This document shows, in pieces, positions 8,691-17,135 of a stretch of DNA of 64,000 nucleotides. The stretch is from Treponema sp. Its GTDB lineage: Bacteria; Spirochaetota; Spirochaetia; Treponematales; Treponemataceae. The stretch covers positions 87,912 to 151,911 of the forward strand of contig JAEESN010000004.1 in the NCBI GenBank assembly GCA_016286365.1. The letters run 5' to 3'. A model generated the notes under the pieces. It saw only the letters and a list, made by a program, of their open reading frames with translations. It had not been told where the DNA came from and made no database searches. The number at the start of each line of letters is the position of its first letter. Position 1 is the first letter of the stretch. Position numbers and translations under genes: made by a program.

Positions 8691-10154
8691 TTACCCCGTA
8701 ATCTCCCAGTGTCCGTTTTTATTTGCACCCACGCGTTTGATTTTTCCTTCGGTTTTGAGCTTCTGAAGGATGCGGGTTATGGTGGCACGAGAAAGGCCAA
8801 GACGTTCGGAAAGCATTTCTTTAGTCAAAGACGGTTCCTGAAGTAAAGAGATGTAAACAAGTTCTTTTGAATCAGGTTTATGTTTTTTATAACCGGGCGC
8901 TTTTTCTTTAATATCTAATCCGCCATAAAGACCATCATCAGTTTTATAAAGCTTTCCTTCCTGTTTTTTCTGCAGAAGTATTTTTGCCTCTGTGATACGC
9001 TCTTCAAGTTTTTTTACAAGGGCCTCTTTTTTAGAAGGAGACAAACGGCGGAGCGGAGAAAGAAAATCTTTATACCATTTTGAAATATCTTTTAGCGAAG
9101 AAAAATCAATAAGATGAGCAATCTTTTCCATTGGAAGAAGTTTAAACTGAGCAGACTGAGTTTGTTCAAAAGGCTTGGCTTCTATTCTGAAAGATGAAGT
9201 CATATCCATCTCGAAATCAAGCTTATTCAAAAACATCGATTTACCAGAATCATAAACAGGAGCAACACCAAGCCATTCAAGAGAATCAGAATCACGAAGA
9301 AAACTGATATTAAAGGAATGGCGGTCAACATTTGCGATGATAAAATCAAGGAGAAAAATTTTCAGAAGATCCGTTTCTGCATTCGGGATACCAAGCTCGT
9401 TACAGCGGAGGATCAATTTTTCGTAATCATATTTAACACCATCTTTAAGCGGAATGTCTTCATAAATAGAAGCAAGCGGAACCATCTCGGTATTCTGATC
9501 AACGATATCGGGACAGAGAGAAAAATAATTTTCATCACGAATTTCGAGAGTATAAGGGATGTGAGTGATATTAAGACGCCGGCAGATTTCAGTTGCAAGA
9601 ACTTCGTTTAAAGGCTCCTGCTGTTCAGTCCCTGTTCCCGCCTTTTCAAGATAATTTATACCGTTTTTTCGAATCCATCTTTTTGGAAGCTCCCCACCTG
9701 TCGTATTATCAGGAGAAAATGATGATGAGTTTTTGTTCAGAGCCTTAGACCCCGAAACAAGCCTTAGTCCTATAGCACTGTCATATTCATTCGTAAAAAA
9801 GTTGATGTCTTCCCACCAGATTTTTCCAAACTGCGAAAGCGGACACACCCAGTATTGATCCGAAAGACTCAGATAAAAACTCTTTTTTGCAAGCTCCTCC
9901 CCCGAATGAATCTCGAGCTCTAAAAGCATCTCTTTAAAACTTTTGCGGGTGTATGGAATGATTCTGTTACTGAAAAAATCCTCCAGCTTCTGACAAAGCG
10001 CATATTCATTTTCCGAAGACGCCCTGCCATCCGTAAAAAGATGCGGCGGCATATGAGCCACATTAAACACCTTTTTTATGCCCGTTATACGATTTGAGTC
10101 ATCTTCTTCATACTGAAGAATTGGAATGTTCTTTTTATGAAGTATATATTCCAT
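8691..10154 (-). CDS. HipA-like kinase with C-terminal winged-helix DNA-binding domain
   Basis: Residues about 145-400 resemble the HipA kinase fold: an ATP-side loop with GGELPKRWIRK, the catalytic-loop motif ANVDRHSFNISF (Asp277, His279, Asn282) and a metal Asp in PVYDSGKSM (Asp302). Residues about 430-487 are a winged helix-turn-helix (LTKEMLSERLGLSRATITR). No separate HipB-like antitoxin adjoins; the fused DNA-binding domain may fill that job, and a palindrome overlaps the gene's own -10 (10160-10189). The N-terminal 140 residues were not recognised. No Shine-Dalgarno is visible. Role as toxin, regulator or phage-defence kinase is open. Confidence 0.75.
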   Translation of the reverse strand: MEYILHKKNIPILQYEEDDSNRITGIKKVFNVAHMPPHLFTDGRASSENEYALCQKLEDFFSNRIIPYTRKSFKEMLLELEIHSGEELAKKSFYLSLSDQYWVCPLSQFGKIWWEDINFFTNEYDSAIGLRLVSGSKALNKNSSSFSPDNTTGGELPKRWIRKNGINYLEKAGTGTEQQEPLNEVLATEICRRLNITHIPYTLEIRDENYFSLCPDIVDQNTEMVPLASIYEDIPLKDGVKYDYEKLILRCNELGIPNAETDLLKIFLLDFIIANVDRHSFNISFLRDSDSLEWLGVAPVYDSGKSMFLNKLDFEMDMTSSFRIEAKPFEQTQSAQFKLLPMEKIAHLIDFSSLKDISKWYKDFLSPLRRLSPSKKEALVKKLEERITEAKILLQKKQEGKLYKTDDGLYGGLDIKEKAPGYKKHKPDSKELVYISLLQEPSLTKEMLSERLGLSRATITRILQKLKTEGKIKRVGANKNGHWEITG

Positions 10155-10159
10155 GATTT

Positions 10160-10206
10160 TGAGCCTATATTTTAAATATTATAGGCTCATTTTGAAGGAT
10201 TATCAA
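10160..10206 (-). promoter_or_regulatory. Promoter with overlapping palindromic operator, HipA-like gene
   Basis: On the minus strand TTGATA (10206-10201), a 17-base spacer and TATAAT (10183-10178) make a near-consensus promoter. A perfect inverted repeat with 10-base arms, TGAGCCTATA (10160-10169) and TATAGGCTCA (10180-10189), covers the -10 and start point. The -35 overlaps the stop codon of the helicase gene. Neither strand has a T-run after the repeat that would make a convincing terminator, so an operator is the better reading. Confidence 0.7.
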
Positions 10207-13082
10207 GGAATTTTTGAGGTTATGGGCTCATATCCTTTTGGAATCTGCACTTTTGGAGCAGGATCAGGGGAAAGATTGTTGATACGATAATAATCTTCAT
10301 TCCATATATGAAAATCACAACCTTTTCCATTATCCAGATAATTTGTGCAACCTAAGAAAAACCTTCCGTCTTTTTGTTGCTTTGCAATCAAATATCCATC
10401 GCACTTTTCACACTTCTGGATAGAAAGTTTTCCGGCTTCGATTTTGTTTGTCATAAAATCACAGACTTCGGGATCATTCATACAAATCCAGAGGTTCAAG
10501 CCGTATGCAGGTTTGATTTTTCTCTGCAAAGGATAGCCGCAGATAGGACAGGCTTTTTTATAGGTTGTACCATCCATAACATCTTCTTTCCATTCACCCT
10601 TGAGGACAACATTTTTGTAATCATGTTTAATCTCCAGAAGGAATTCAGAAGGATTACGCTCAGGTGCTATAAAATAAACTCTGTTTTTTGTACGGGTCAT
10701 GGCAACATAAAAAAGACGACGTTCTTCTGCCGCTTCAATCGCATTATCAGTTTTTACGACATAATTTAATACAGGGTCATTTTCAATTTTTGAAGGAAAT
10801 CCAAATATACCGTTTTTACCGTTTATTACGATTACATTATCATATCCAAGCCCTTTAGAAGCATGCGCTGTCATAAAGGTGATTTTTAAATCGGGGTATG
10901 CAAGACATTTGATTTTTGTCTGTCCCCTCGTATATTCGAATAAACCAGACTGTTGTAAGTGGTCTCCTTCAAAATTATATCTTCCAAGAAGCAAAATTTC
11001 TTGTTTATTAATATCCTTATTTTCTTCTTTAGAAAACGCAACAATCTGTCCGATTGCAATCTCTACAGCTTTTGCCAAATTATATCTTACGCCAGTTCTA
11101 TAATCTGAATTTTTTTCTTTTTTAGTTGTATCATACGTATAAATAATAACCGGGTCTTTAATCGTCTTAGGAGATTTCAAAGTCTTCTTAATCTGTGTCT
11201 TATTTTTTTGAATAAAGTTTCCGGCAATATCTATTACTTCCTGAGAGTTACGATAAGTTTTTGTGATTTTAAGACATTCTGCATATCCCATCATTTCCGA
11301 AAACTTTGTGAACAAGGTAATATCAGAACCACTGAATGCGTAAATAGACTGCCAGTCATCTCCAACAGCAATAATTTTAGCCGATGTCACATCATGAAGA
11401 GCTCCGACTAAATCAAAACGCTGACGTGAAATATCCTGATATTCATCAACAATAATATATTTAAAATTTATCTGTTCACTGACTTCTTTCTTTTCCTTCA
11501 AAAGTCTTGCCGATTTATTAATCATATCTGCAAAGTCGATGGCATTATTTTCAGAAAGATAACGTTCATATTCAAGATAACATTCCTTACAGATTCCAAG
11601 GAAAAGTTTTGTACGTACATTATCAGATTTTAAAATCCACTCATCAAACTGGCCAACAGTATAGCCATTTGTTTTGAAGTTTGAAATAAAGCGGTCAACA
11701 AGATTTAAAAGTTTTCGTACATATTGACTTCCATCTCTATTTTGAATCTTCTGGAATACTTCTTTATTATCGCGTGGTACTAAAACAAAGCCTGTATTTT
11801 CAAGCTGCTTTTTAAGATGTTCGAGTAAAGGTTTACCATCGTTGAATTCAGAGAAAGTATATAGCAAAGTTGTTCCATGCTTTTTATGTAAATCAACTTT
11901 ATTGTGAACTGCTTCCTGGTATTTTTTTAATTCTGATTCTGAATATCGTGAATTCTTCCCTTCCTGTGTAATTCCAAAGTGTTCAATGTACGCTTCTTTA
12001 TCGCCCTGACGAATTAAGAAATCCGGAGTATAAGGCTTTTTTGCTCCATCAATATTGTATTTATAACGAGGCTCATATACGTAATCAATATTATTAAGAT
12101 AAAGGAAATTCGCAATCTGAACTTCTTCCTGAGAACGAAGTACTTCATCCTGAATTGTGCGATGCTCTTTACTTCTGTTATTCATCAGGTCTACAGCAAA
12201 TTTTACTTCCCCTACTTCACTTTTAAGGGTTGAATAATTTGAATTGGAAAGCTTTTCAAAAAGTTCTTCTTTATTTTTAACCTGGAGAGGCGGATCAAAA
12301 TAAGTTGCAAAAAATGTGATTAAATCATCAACAACTTTTGGATTTTGTAACACAGTATCACGGAAATAATCTTCCAGGACAAAGTATAACTTTTCGCTTT
12401 GAACAATATTTAATTTTTCTTCGCTATCTTTATTCAAGATTGCATTTCCGGTTGAATGGAAGGTCGCAATAGGGCAATCAATCTTTAACTGTTTCTGGAT
12501 TCTGTCTTTAAGTTCACCTACGGCTTTATTTGTGAAAGATACAACAAGAATATCCTGAGGATTTATGTGCTGCTTTTCTACAAGATATTTTACTTTGGCC
12601 GCAACAGTCGTAGTTTTACCTGCCCCGGCCCCGGCAATTACAAGACAATAATCTTCATCAGTCAGGACTACCTTACGCTGATCTTCATCAAGAAGAATAT
12701 TCGGGTCACAATCTTTTAAAATCGAATCAAGATAATCTTTTTCACTTTCAAGTTTTCTGGAAACAAAATCTTTATTATGCTCTTCAACAAGATTTTTTAC
12801 ATCATCATATCTGTCTACAGCCGCAATAATCGCATCAGCTGGTATTTTATTTTTCTTACATAAATCGTTAAGTAAACCATCGGCCTTTAACTGTTTGAAA
12901 TAAGATATTGCGTCTTTACATTCTTCCTGTCGTTTAAGATATTCGCTTTTAGCAATATAAGAATCCGATTCCAGAAGCGTGTTCACATAAGAATCAAACT
13001 CATAAACAATCTTAATATTAGGATTTTCGCTGATAAAACTTTCGTTTTCTTTCGAATTGAAAAACTTATCAAGTAAAGACAT
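10203..13082 (-). CDS. UvrD/Rep-type DNA helicase with nuclease-like insert and zinc ribbons
   Basis: Superfamily 1 helicase motifs in order: Walker A GAGAGKTTT (residues 151-159), motif II DEYQD (546-550), motif III GDDWQSIYAFSG (574-585), motif IV TYRNSQE (609-615), motif V MTAHASKGLGYD (737-748), motif VI RRLFYVAMTRTK (788-799). Between motifs Ia and II, residues 318-415 look like a PD-(D/E)xK-type fold: YEPRY, YTPDFLI (Asp354), then YIEHFG (Glu367). The C-terminus holds two topoisomerase-type zinc ribbons (C845/C848/C867/C874 and C891/C894/C912/C922). It resembles helicase IV but at 959 residues is much larger. DNA repair or defence against foreign DNA is inferred. Confidence 0.85.
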   Translation of the reverse strand: MSLLDKFFNSKENESFISENPNIKIVYEFDSYVNTLLESDSYIAKSEYLKRQEECKDAISYFKQLKADGLLNDLCKKNKIPADAIIAAVDRYDDVKNLVEEHNKDFVSRKLESEKDYLDSILKDCDPNILLDEDQRKVVLTDEDYCLVIAGAGAGKTTTVAAKVKYLVEKQHINPQDILVVSFTNKAVGELKDRIQKQLKIDCPIATFHSTGNAILNKDSEEKLNIVQSEKLYFVLEDYFRDTVLQNPKVVDDLITFFATYFDPPLQVKNKEELFEKLSNSNYSTLKSEVGEVKFAVDLMNNRSKEHRTIQDEVLRSQEEVQIANFLYLNNIDYVYEPRYKYNIDGAKKPYTPDFLIRQGDKEAYIEHFGITQEGKNSRYSESELKKYQEAVHNKVDLHKKHGTTLLYTFSEFNDGKPLLEHLKKQLENTGFVLVPRDNKEVFQKIQNRDGSQYVRKLLNLVDRFISNFKTNGYTVGQFDEWILKSDNVRTKLFLGICKECYLEYERYLSENNAIDFADMINKSARLLKEKKEVSEQINFKYIIVDEYQDISRQRFDLVGALHDVTSAKIIAVGDDWQSIYAFSGSDITLFTKFSEMMGYAECLKITKTYRNSQEVIDIAGNFIQKNKTQIKKTLKSPKTIKDPVIIYTYDTTKKEKNSDYRTGVRYNLAKAVEIAIGQIVAFSKEENKDINKQEILLLGRYNFEGDHLQQSGLFEYTRGQTKIKCLAYPDLKITFMTAHASKGLGYDNVIVINGKNGIFGFPSKIENDPVLNYVVKTDNAIEAAEERRLFYVAMTRTKNRVYFIAPERNPSEFLLEIKHDYKNVVLKGEWKEDVMDGTTYKKACPICGYPLQRKIKPAYGLNLWICMNDPEVCDFMTNKIEAGKLSIQKCEKCDGYLIAKQQKDGRFFLGCTNYLDNGKGCDFHIWNEDYYRINNLSPDPAPKVQIPKGYEPITSKIP

Positions 13083-13105
13083 AATACCTAAGCCTCTTTC
13101 ACAAG

Positions 13106-13651
13106 TTAGAACACTTCATCCTGGGACTCTTCGACAGCGGATTTGTTGGTGAAGTCGTATTGGAGGACAAGACCGTATGTATCATAAACTGAATAGGAAT
13201 ATCTTGTTTCATATAATAAAATACAGGATAAATCATCTTTTAATTCTTTCTCCCATTTTTCACAATAAAAACATGTACCTATGGAACTATACTTTTTATC
13301 TTTCAATGAAATACCGACATCTACTTTCTCTGAAGAACCATAAGTTTTAGAAATGCTTACTCGAATTTCGGTATATGTATTATCGATAACTGTTCTTGAA
13401 CGATCTTCTTTACTTAATGCGATAATAGAATAAAGACCTTTTTCATTATCTACAAAAATCACATATTTTTCAAACAAAGGGTGTTTTTTTACAGGTTTTA
13501 TATAATAAATATCATCTTTGTAAAACTCAGGTTCTTCTTCACATACCAGTTCAATATCTTCCAGCGTCATTCCCATCTTCAACCCAAACGGTCCTGCAAA
13601 AATCGTAAAAGGAAGTAATGTAAATAAAAGGATAAGAAAAAGTTTTTTCAT
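13106..13651 (-). CDS. Secreted protein of unknown function
   Basis: Clear signal peptide (KKLFLILLFTLLPFTIFA) and SD GGAGG. The mature part begins PFGLKMGMTLEDIE, a pattern often seen in small periplasmic proteins of treponemes, and includes two cysteines close together (CFYC) that could form a disulfide. No enzyme motif was found. It lies 23 bases before the helicase gene in the same direction, but this need not imply a joint task. Confidence 0.7.
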   Translation of the reverse strand: MKKLFLILLFTLLPFTIFAGPFGLKMGMTLEDIELVCEEEPEFYKDDIYYIKPVKKHPLFEKYVIFVDNEKGLYSIIALSKEDRSRTVIDNTYTEIRVSISKTYGSSEKVDVGISLKDKKYSSIGTCFYCEKWEKELKDDLSCILLYETRYSYSVYDTYGLVLQYDFTNKSAVEESQDEVF

Positions 13652-13697
13652 AGAAAATCCTCCTTAAAAAATTATAGCACGTTTTTACGAAAATACA

Positions 13698-14735
13698 TTA
13701 TCTTCTTTTTTTATATGAATGATAATATCTCTTTCTATAACCATCGCTTGGTCTGTTTCTGTTATTTAATGAAGACTGATTTTCTAGATATCGAAATTGT
13801 CTTAACAGATAGTTATTATATTCTTGTTGTAATCCCTGTCTTAATCGTAAAGCTTGCATGACAACACAATTACCTAAATTAGAGGTAAATGCATTATAGT
13901 TATTTCTAGCTACGCTTTTGAACATAACAACTTTATCATTTACAACAATATCTTTTCTTCGCCCATTCTCATGAACTACTAATGGGAGTTTATTTCCACA
14001 ATGAACGCATCTTTCCCCTTTTTGATAAACACTATCTGCACAATGCAGACAATATTCTAAAGGAACAAATTTTAATAAATCCTGTTTTTGATCTGACAAA
14101 AGAGGACAGGCGATTGAATTATAATCTTGTATATCAAGTTTCAAGCCATATTGCAAAATTAATTCTTTCTTCTTCTCTACAAGATCATCATCAGCATCAT
14201 AAACCCAGCTGTAATTTTCTGGATTACATAATTCCTGTTCTAAGGTTTCTTTATCAATCATCTGATCTTTTAAATGGGAAATATCAATCTCTATAGCAGA
14301 TGTCAACATTGATTTTATCTTTGCTTTCTTTTCATCATCAACGGCATGAGTAACATAAATTTCGACAATAAATTCTTTACCATCACAAATTACAAGAATA
14401 TCTGGAATAATGTTATCTAATCTCTGTTCAATTCGGACCTCATCTATTGGATATCTTTCAATAATTCCATTCTTCTTAAAAATCAATTCTTTATGTTCAA
14501 GAAAGAAATCTTTTGCCATATAATGTAATGCTGACTGATAGCCATGCTCACAATCAAAATCTTTACTCTTGTGAGCAAAATGATGTTCATTAATCTTTCC
14601 ATTATTTTTTGCAACTAAAGGCTGACAGCAACCAGGACACATACATTCACAGGCTAAACCATTTACAGCATCATCAATATAAACAACTTCTCCGTCTTTA
14701 TTAATTCCACATGGGAGTTTAATATTATTATTCAT
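13698..14735 (-). CDS. CoiA-like protein: zinc motif plus restriction-type nuclease fold
   Basis: Residues 25-60 match the CoiA opening (CMCPGC, PLVAKNNGKINEHHFAH). Residues 100-140 have a nuclease-like pattern, IIPDILV (Asp), GKEFIVEIYVTH (Glu). A second zinc-binding stretch (YCLHC, CVHCG) lies near residues 230-255, and the end is Arg/Tyr-rich. CoiA proteins take part in DNA uptake and recombination in competent bacteria and related nucleases occur in accessory regions. The gene follows the FN3-like gene by 12 bases in the same direction. DNA binding or cleavage is inferred; no competence genes are in the window. Confidence 0.72.
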   Translation of the reverse strand: MNNNIKLPCGINKDGEVVYIDDAVNGLACECMCPGCCQPLVAKNNGKINEHHFAHKSKDFDCEHGYQSALHYMAKDFFLEHKELIFKKNGIIERYPIDEVRIEQRLDNIIPDILVICDGKEFIVEIYVTHAVDDEKKAKIKSMLTSAIEIDISHLKDQMIDKETLEQELCNPENYSWVYDADDDLVEKKKELILQYGLKLDIQDYNSIACPLLSDQKQDLLKFVPLEYCLHCADSVYQKGERCVHCGNKLPLVVHENGRRKDIVVNDKVVMFKSVARNNYNAFTSNLGNCVVMQALRLRQGLQQEYNNYLLRQFRYLENQSSLNNRNRPSDGYRKRYYHSYKKRR

Positions 14736-14747
14736 TTTCGTTACCTC

Positions 14748-15389
14748 TTATCTGTTTCTATCAGCAATTTCAGACCATTCACCATATTCTTCACCATCGA
14801 AGGCACGTACCCAATAATATTTTGCCGGTTGCCTGTTTCCTCGGTAAGTGTACTTAATAGGCGAAAAAATCCCTTCAGCAAGAGGTTTAGCTGTTTTAAT
14901 ATTATTCTCGTCAGAATAATAAATCATGTATGATTCAGCATACTCTACTGAATCAAATGAAAATTCAACATTAATTCCAATACCAGGTTGTGGGATAATC
15001 CATGCGTAAAGATTCTGTGGAGCAGGAAGTAATATGATTTCATCCTCAATATGTTTTTTCGTATTATTTTTAGATCTTTCTTCATTTACCAATGAATACT
15101 CGGATAGTCTAAGTAAAGCTTCATTAATACCATTTTCAATTTCACCTGCATTTAAAAGATCTTCCCATTTAGAAGCACCTGTCAACTTTGCAATGGTATG
15201 CTGAGCATTCATCAGGGAAAAAGTGAAATCTTTTTTTTGATGAGGAATGTTGAAAGTCTCAAAAATTTTTACTATATCGTAAGTCTCAGGTTTATATTCG
15301 AAAATTTGTTTTTCGTCATTATAAACCCGAGTTTTAAAATCTTTGAGAAGACGTTTTGCTTGTGATTTAAAATAATCAATATTAGACAT
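14748..15389 (-). CDS. Unknown protein with FN3-like C-terminus
   Basis: Residues 1-95 resemble a small helical domain (FSLMNAQHTIAKLTGASKWEDLL) that I recall at the N-terminus of accessory proteins sometimes labelled glyoxalase-related; this is from memory. Residues 120-210 look like a fibronectin type III fold (LPAPQNLYAW, VEYAESYMIYYS, KYYWVRAFDGEEYGEWS). No signal peptide. SD AAGGAG. It is transcribed from a strong promoter at 15539-15567 through a structured leader of about 140 bases, unusual for an accessory gene. Function not assigned. Confidence 0.65.
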   Translation of the reverse strand: MSNIDYFKSQAKRLLKDFKTRVYNDEKQIFEYKPETYDIVKIFETFNIPHQKKDFTFSLMNAQHTIAKLTGASKWEDLLNAGEIENGINEALLRLSEYSLVNEERSKNNTKKHIEDEIILLPAPQNLYAWIIPQPGIGINVEFSFDSVEYAESYMIYYSDENNIKTAKPLAEGIFSPIKYTYRGNRQPAKYYWVRAFDGEEYGEWSEIADRNR

Positions 15390-15399
15390 AATATTTCTC

Positions 15400-15535
15400 C
15401 TTATGAGTATCAGACATATTGTCCATCGTTTTCCCTATTAACTCTTAGCGACAACAATCTGACACCAAGAAAAAATATTTTATTGCACTGGATGGAATCT
15501 TCGTATAGGGCACCTAGCTTTCCAGTGAAGCTAAG
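15400..15535 (-). promoter_or_regulatory. Structured 5' leader RNA
   Basis: The transcribed leader holds several paired segments (plus coordinates): 15530-15535 with 15444-15449 (6 bp); 15521-15527 with 15486-15492 (CACTGGA/TCCAGTG); 15458-15465 with 15407-15414 (8 bp, one G-U); 15450-15454 with 15419-15423; and 15505-15510 with 15433-15438 (CCCTAT/ATAGGG). The last pair links a hairpin loop to a downstream segment, so it is a pseudoknot or an alternative fold. A short T-run follows the first hairpin. It matches no riboswitch class I know. Confidence 0.5.
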
Positions 15536-15538
15536 ATT

Positions 15539-15567
15539 ATTCTATGTTGAGAGATAATTATTGTCAA
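15539..15567 (-). promoter_or_regulatory. Strong promoter for the FN3-like gene
   Basis: TTGACA (15567-15562), spacer of 17 bases, TAGAAT (15544-15539) on the minus strand. Predicted start near 15532, giving a leader of about 140 bases before the ATG at 15389. Confidence 0.8.
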
Positions 15568-15592
15568 GGAAAAAATATAAGATTAAATGATT

Positions 15593-15838
15593 TTATTCAC
15601 TTATCATATCGTACAATTTTTCTTTGCCAGAGTCGATTTCGGTATCGATGGCTTTACATAAATAGTTATCGTCTTCCAGAAATAATGACGAATCTGTCTG
15701 CATGAGTATACGATATGTTTCTGAACTCAAGATTTTTTTATATGCTTCTTCATGATTCAAATTCAAACGCTGCATAAGATGTTTTGTTATATTGATTACG
15801 CAGAGTCCTTTTAAATGTTCAATTTTATCTTCACTCAT
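15593..15838 (-). CDS. Small protein, third member of the DUF3791/DUF3990 cassette
   Basis: 81 residues from an ATG 3 bases after the DUF3990 stop; the frame also opens at a TTG 12 bases earlier, less likely. The sequence (VINITKHLMQRLNLNHEEAYKKIL...) is helical and polar with no membrane segment. Partner genes of this size recur beside DUF3990 proteins. It may be a second antitoxin-like or accessory protein. Function unknown. Confidence 0.6.
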   Translation of the reverse strand: MSEDKIEHLKGLCVINITKHLMQRLNLNHEEAYKKILSSETYRILMQTDSSLFLEDDNYLCKAIDTEIDSGKEKLYDMISE

Positions 15839-15840
15839 AA

Positions 15841-16392
15841 TCAATCCCAACTTATTTGTTTAATTTCTAAAATCAAACGGTCTGCCACTTCCTGTTTACC
15901 AACATAATACTGGATCCCAAGATTTTCTGGTTCAAGATATCCCAATAGTTTTGCTTTTGCTTCTTGGGAACCAACTTCTCCATAAAAGCCTCTCCAATAT
16001 GAATTCAAACAAACCATTGTATCATCATCTGCTGTAGGACCTATTACTAAATCATAATCATGAGAAAAGTCTTTCTGCTCACGGCATTTAAGAATAAAAT
16101 CAAGCCACTCTGTATCTGCTTGTTTGAAAATTTTAATATTCAAATCTTTTGAATAATCAACATCAATTTTTATTTCATATAATATTTCTTCAAATTGCCC
16201 CTTAGGAGCATTAGGTCGTCTTATAATTGATTCTTTATATTTTTTATGCATCATTCCAATTGCCTGACTCTTGGAAACAGCCATATAAAAACCACGTCCA
16301 AAATCTTTATTACTCCGACCTTTTGAGACATCAATTTTAAGAATTTTTTCTGCTGTACCGTGATAAAGAATACTATTAATATGCTGCGACAT
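15841..16392 (-). CDS. DUF3990 family protein (ADP-ribosyltransferase-like)
   Basis: About 183 residues starting at the ATG nine bases after GAGGAAA; the earlier TTG is less likely. The opening LYHGTAEKI, then SKGRSNKDFGRGFYMAVS, match the DUF3990 signature; HGT and GRGFY resemble the NAD-binding strands of ADP-ribosyltransferase folds, a recalled relationship, not shown here. The start overlaps the upstream DUF3791 gene by 17 bases, so the two are translationally coupled. Toxin-antitoxin or conflict function is the likely reading; host target unknown. Confidence 0.75.
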   Translation of the reverse strand: MSQHINSILYHGTAEKILKIDVSKGRSNKDFGRGFYMAVSKSQAIGMMHKKYKESIIRRPNAPKGQFEEILYEIKIDVDYSKDLNIKIFKQADTEWLDFILKCREQKDFSHDYDLVIGPTADDDTMVCLNSYWRGFYGEVGSQEAKAKLLGYLEPENLGIQYYVGKQEVADRLILEIKQISWD

Positions 16393-16588
16393 ACTGATCA
16401 ATTTCCTCTATCATTTCCTGAGCATTCATAGAATCAAAAATATCAGGACATTCTCCAACAAAATTTATAATATGATATTTTTTATCGAGGTCCAGAAATT
16501 GACTGGTTGAAAGAGAATGTGCTTTCTTATAATTTTCTGTAACGAGATACATGATATAAATTGTATTATTCAAACGCTTTTCACTCAT
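16376..16588 (-). CDS. DUF3791 family small protein, putative antitoxin
   Basis: 70 residues with a perfect GGAGG Shine-Dalgarno. Features of DUF3791 are visible: N-terminal helix (TIYIMYLVTENYKKAHSLS), FLDLDKKY and a DIFDSMNAQEMIEEIDQYV end. First gene of the three-gene cassette, which fits an antitoxin-before-toxin order. A 13-bp palindrome (16633-16645) in its promoter region could be an autoregulatory site. Confidence 0.75.
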   Translation of the reverse strand: MSEKRLNNTIYIMYLVTENYKKAHSLSTSQFLDLDKKYHIINFVGECPDIFDSMNAQEMIEEIDQYVAAY

Positions 16589-16632
16589 TTCTGTACCTCC
16601 TTTTTACTTCTTTTAAAAACTAACACATATTT

Positions 16633-16645
16633 TTGTAATTTACAA
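16633..16645. promoter_or_regulatory. Palindrome upstream of the DUF3791/DUF3990 cassette
   Basis: TTGTAA-T-TTACAA, 6-bp arms, 45 bases before the DUF3791 start and where the promoter of the cassette should lie. Candidate operator for autoregulation. No consensus -10 could be fixed beside it, so the promoter itself is not called. Confidence 0.45.
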
Positions 16646-16676
16646 CAAAAAATCGAACGATCATTTTCCCTATAAT

Positions 16677-17120
16677 CTACTCAAACCTCAAGTCAAACGC
16701 CTTCTTTGTGTCGCTTTTGAATCCGAGGCTTTCGTAAAATTTATGGGCTTCGGGGCGGGTGATGCCGGACTGGAGGATGGCTTTGAAGCAGTTATGCTGG
16801 CGGGCGATGTCCAGGGCCATCTGGATGACTTTTCTGGCGAGGCCCTGCTTGCGGTAATCTTCGTGGGTTACGACGTTTTCTATAAAACAGATGGGGCGAT
16901 TCTGGCGGGTGAGGTTTGGAATTATCACACAGTAGCAGGTGGAAACAACACGGCCGTTATCGACTGCGCCAAGGTAATGAATGTTTTTATTGTTTTCTAT
17001 CTGATCTTCCCAAGTCTTTACGGATTGCTCAACGGTGATTCCTTTGTTTTCTACGGCAAGCTGAACGTAAAGCTCGACTAAAGATGGTATATCATTTTTA
17101 GTAAGTTCCCTGAATTCCAT
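16677..17120 (-). CDS. GNAT family N-acetyltransferase
   Basis: 147 residues with the acetyl-CoA loop in VVTHEDYRKQGLARKVI near residue 88 (RxxGxA) and a closing AHKFYESLGF motif. Acts on an amine donor that cannot be named from sequence. Lies 15 bases downstream of a second GNAT gene, probably cotranscribed. Such small GNATs are common in accessory gene runs. Confidence 0.85.
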   Translation of the reverse strand: MEFRELTKNDIPSLVELYVQLAVENKGITVEQSVKTWEDQIENNKNIHYLGAVDNGRVVSTCYCVIIPNLTRQNRPICFIENVVTHEDYRKQGLARKVIQMALDIARQHNCFKAILQSGITRPEAHKFYESLGFKSDTKKAFDLRFE

Positions 17121-17135
17121 TTTTTTCCTCTTTAT

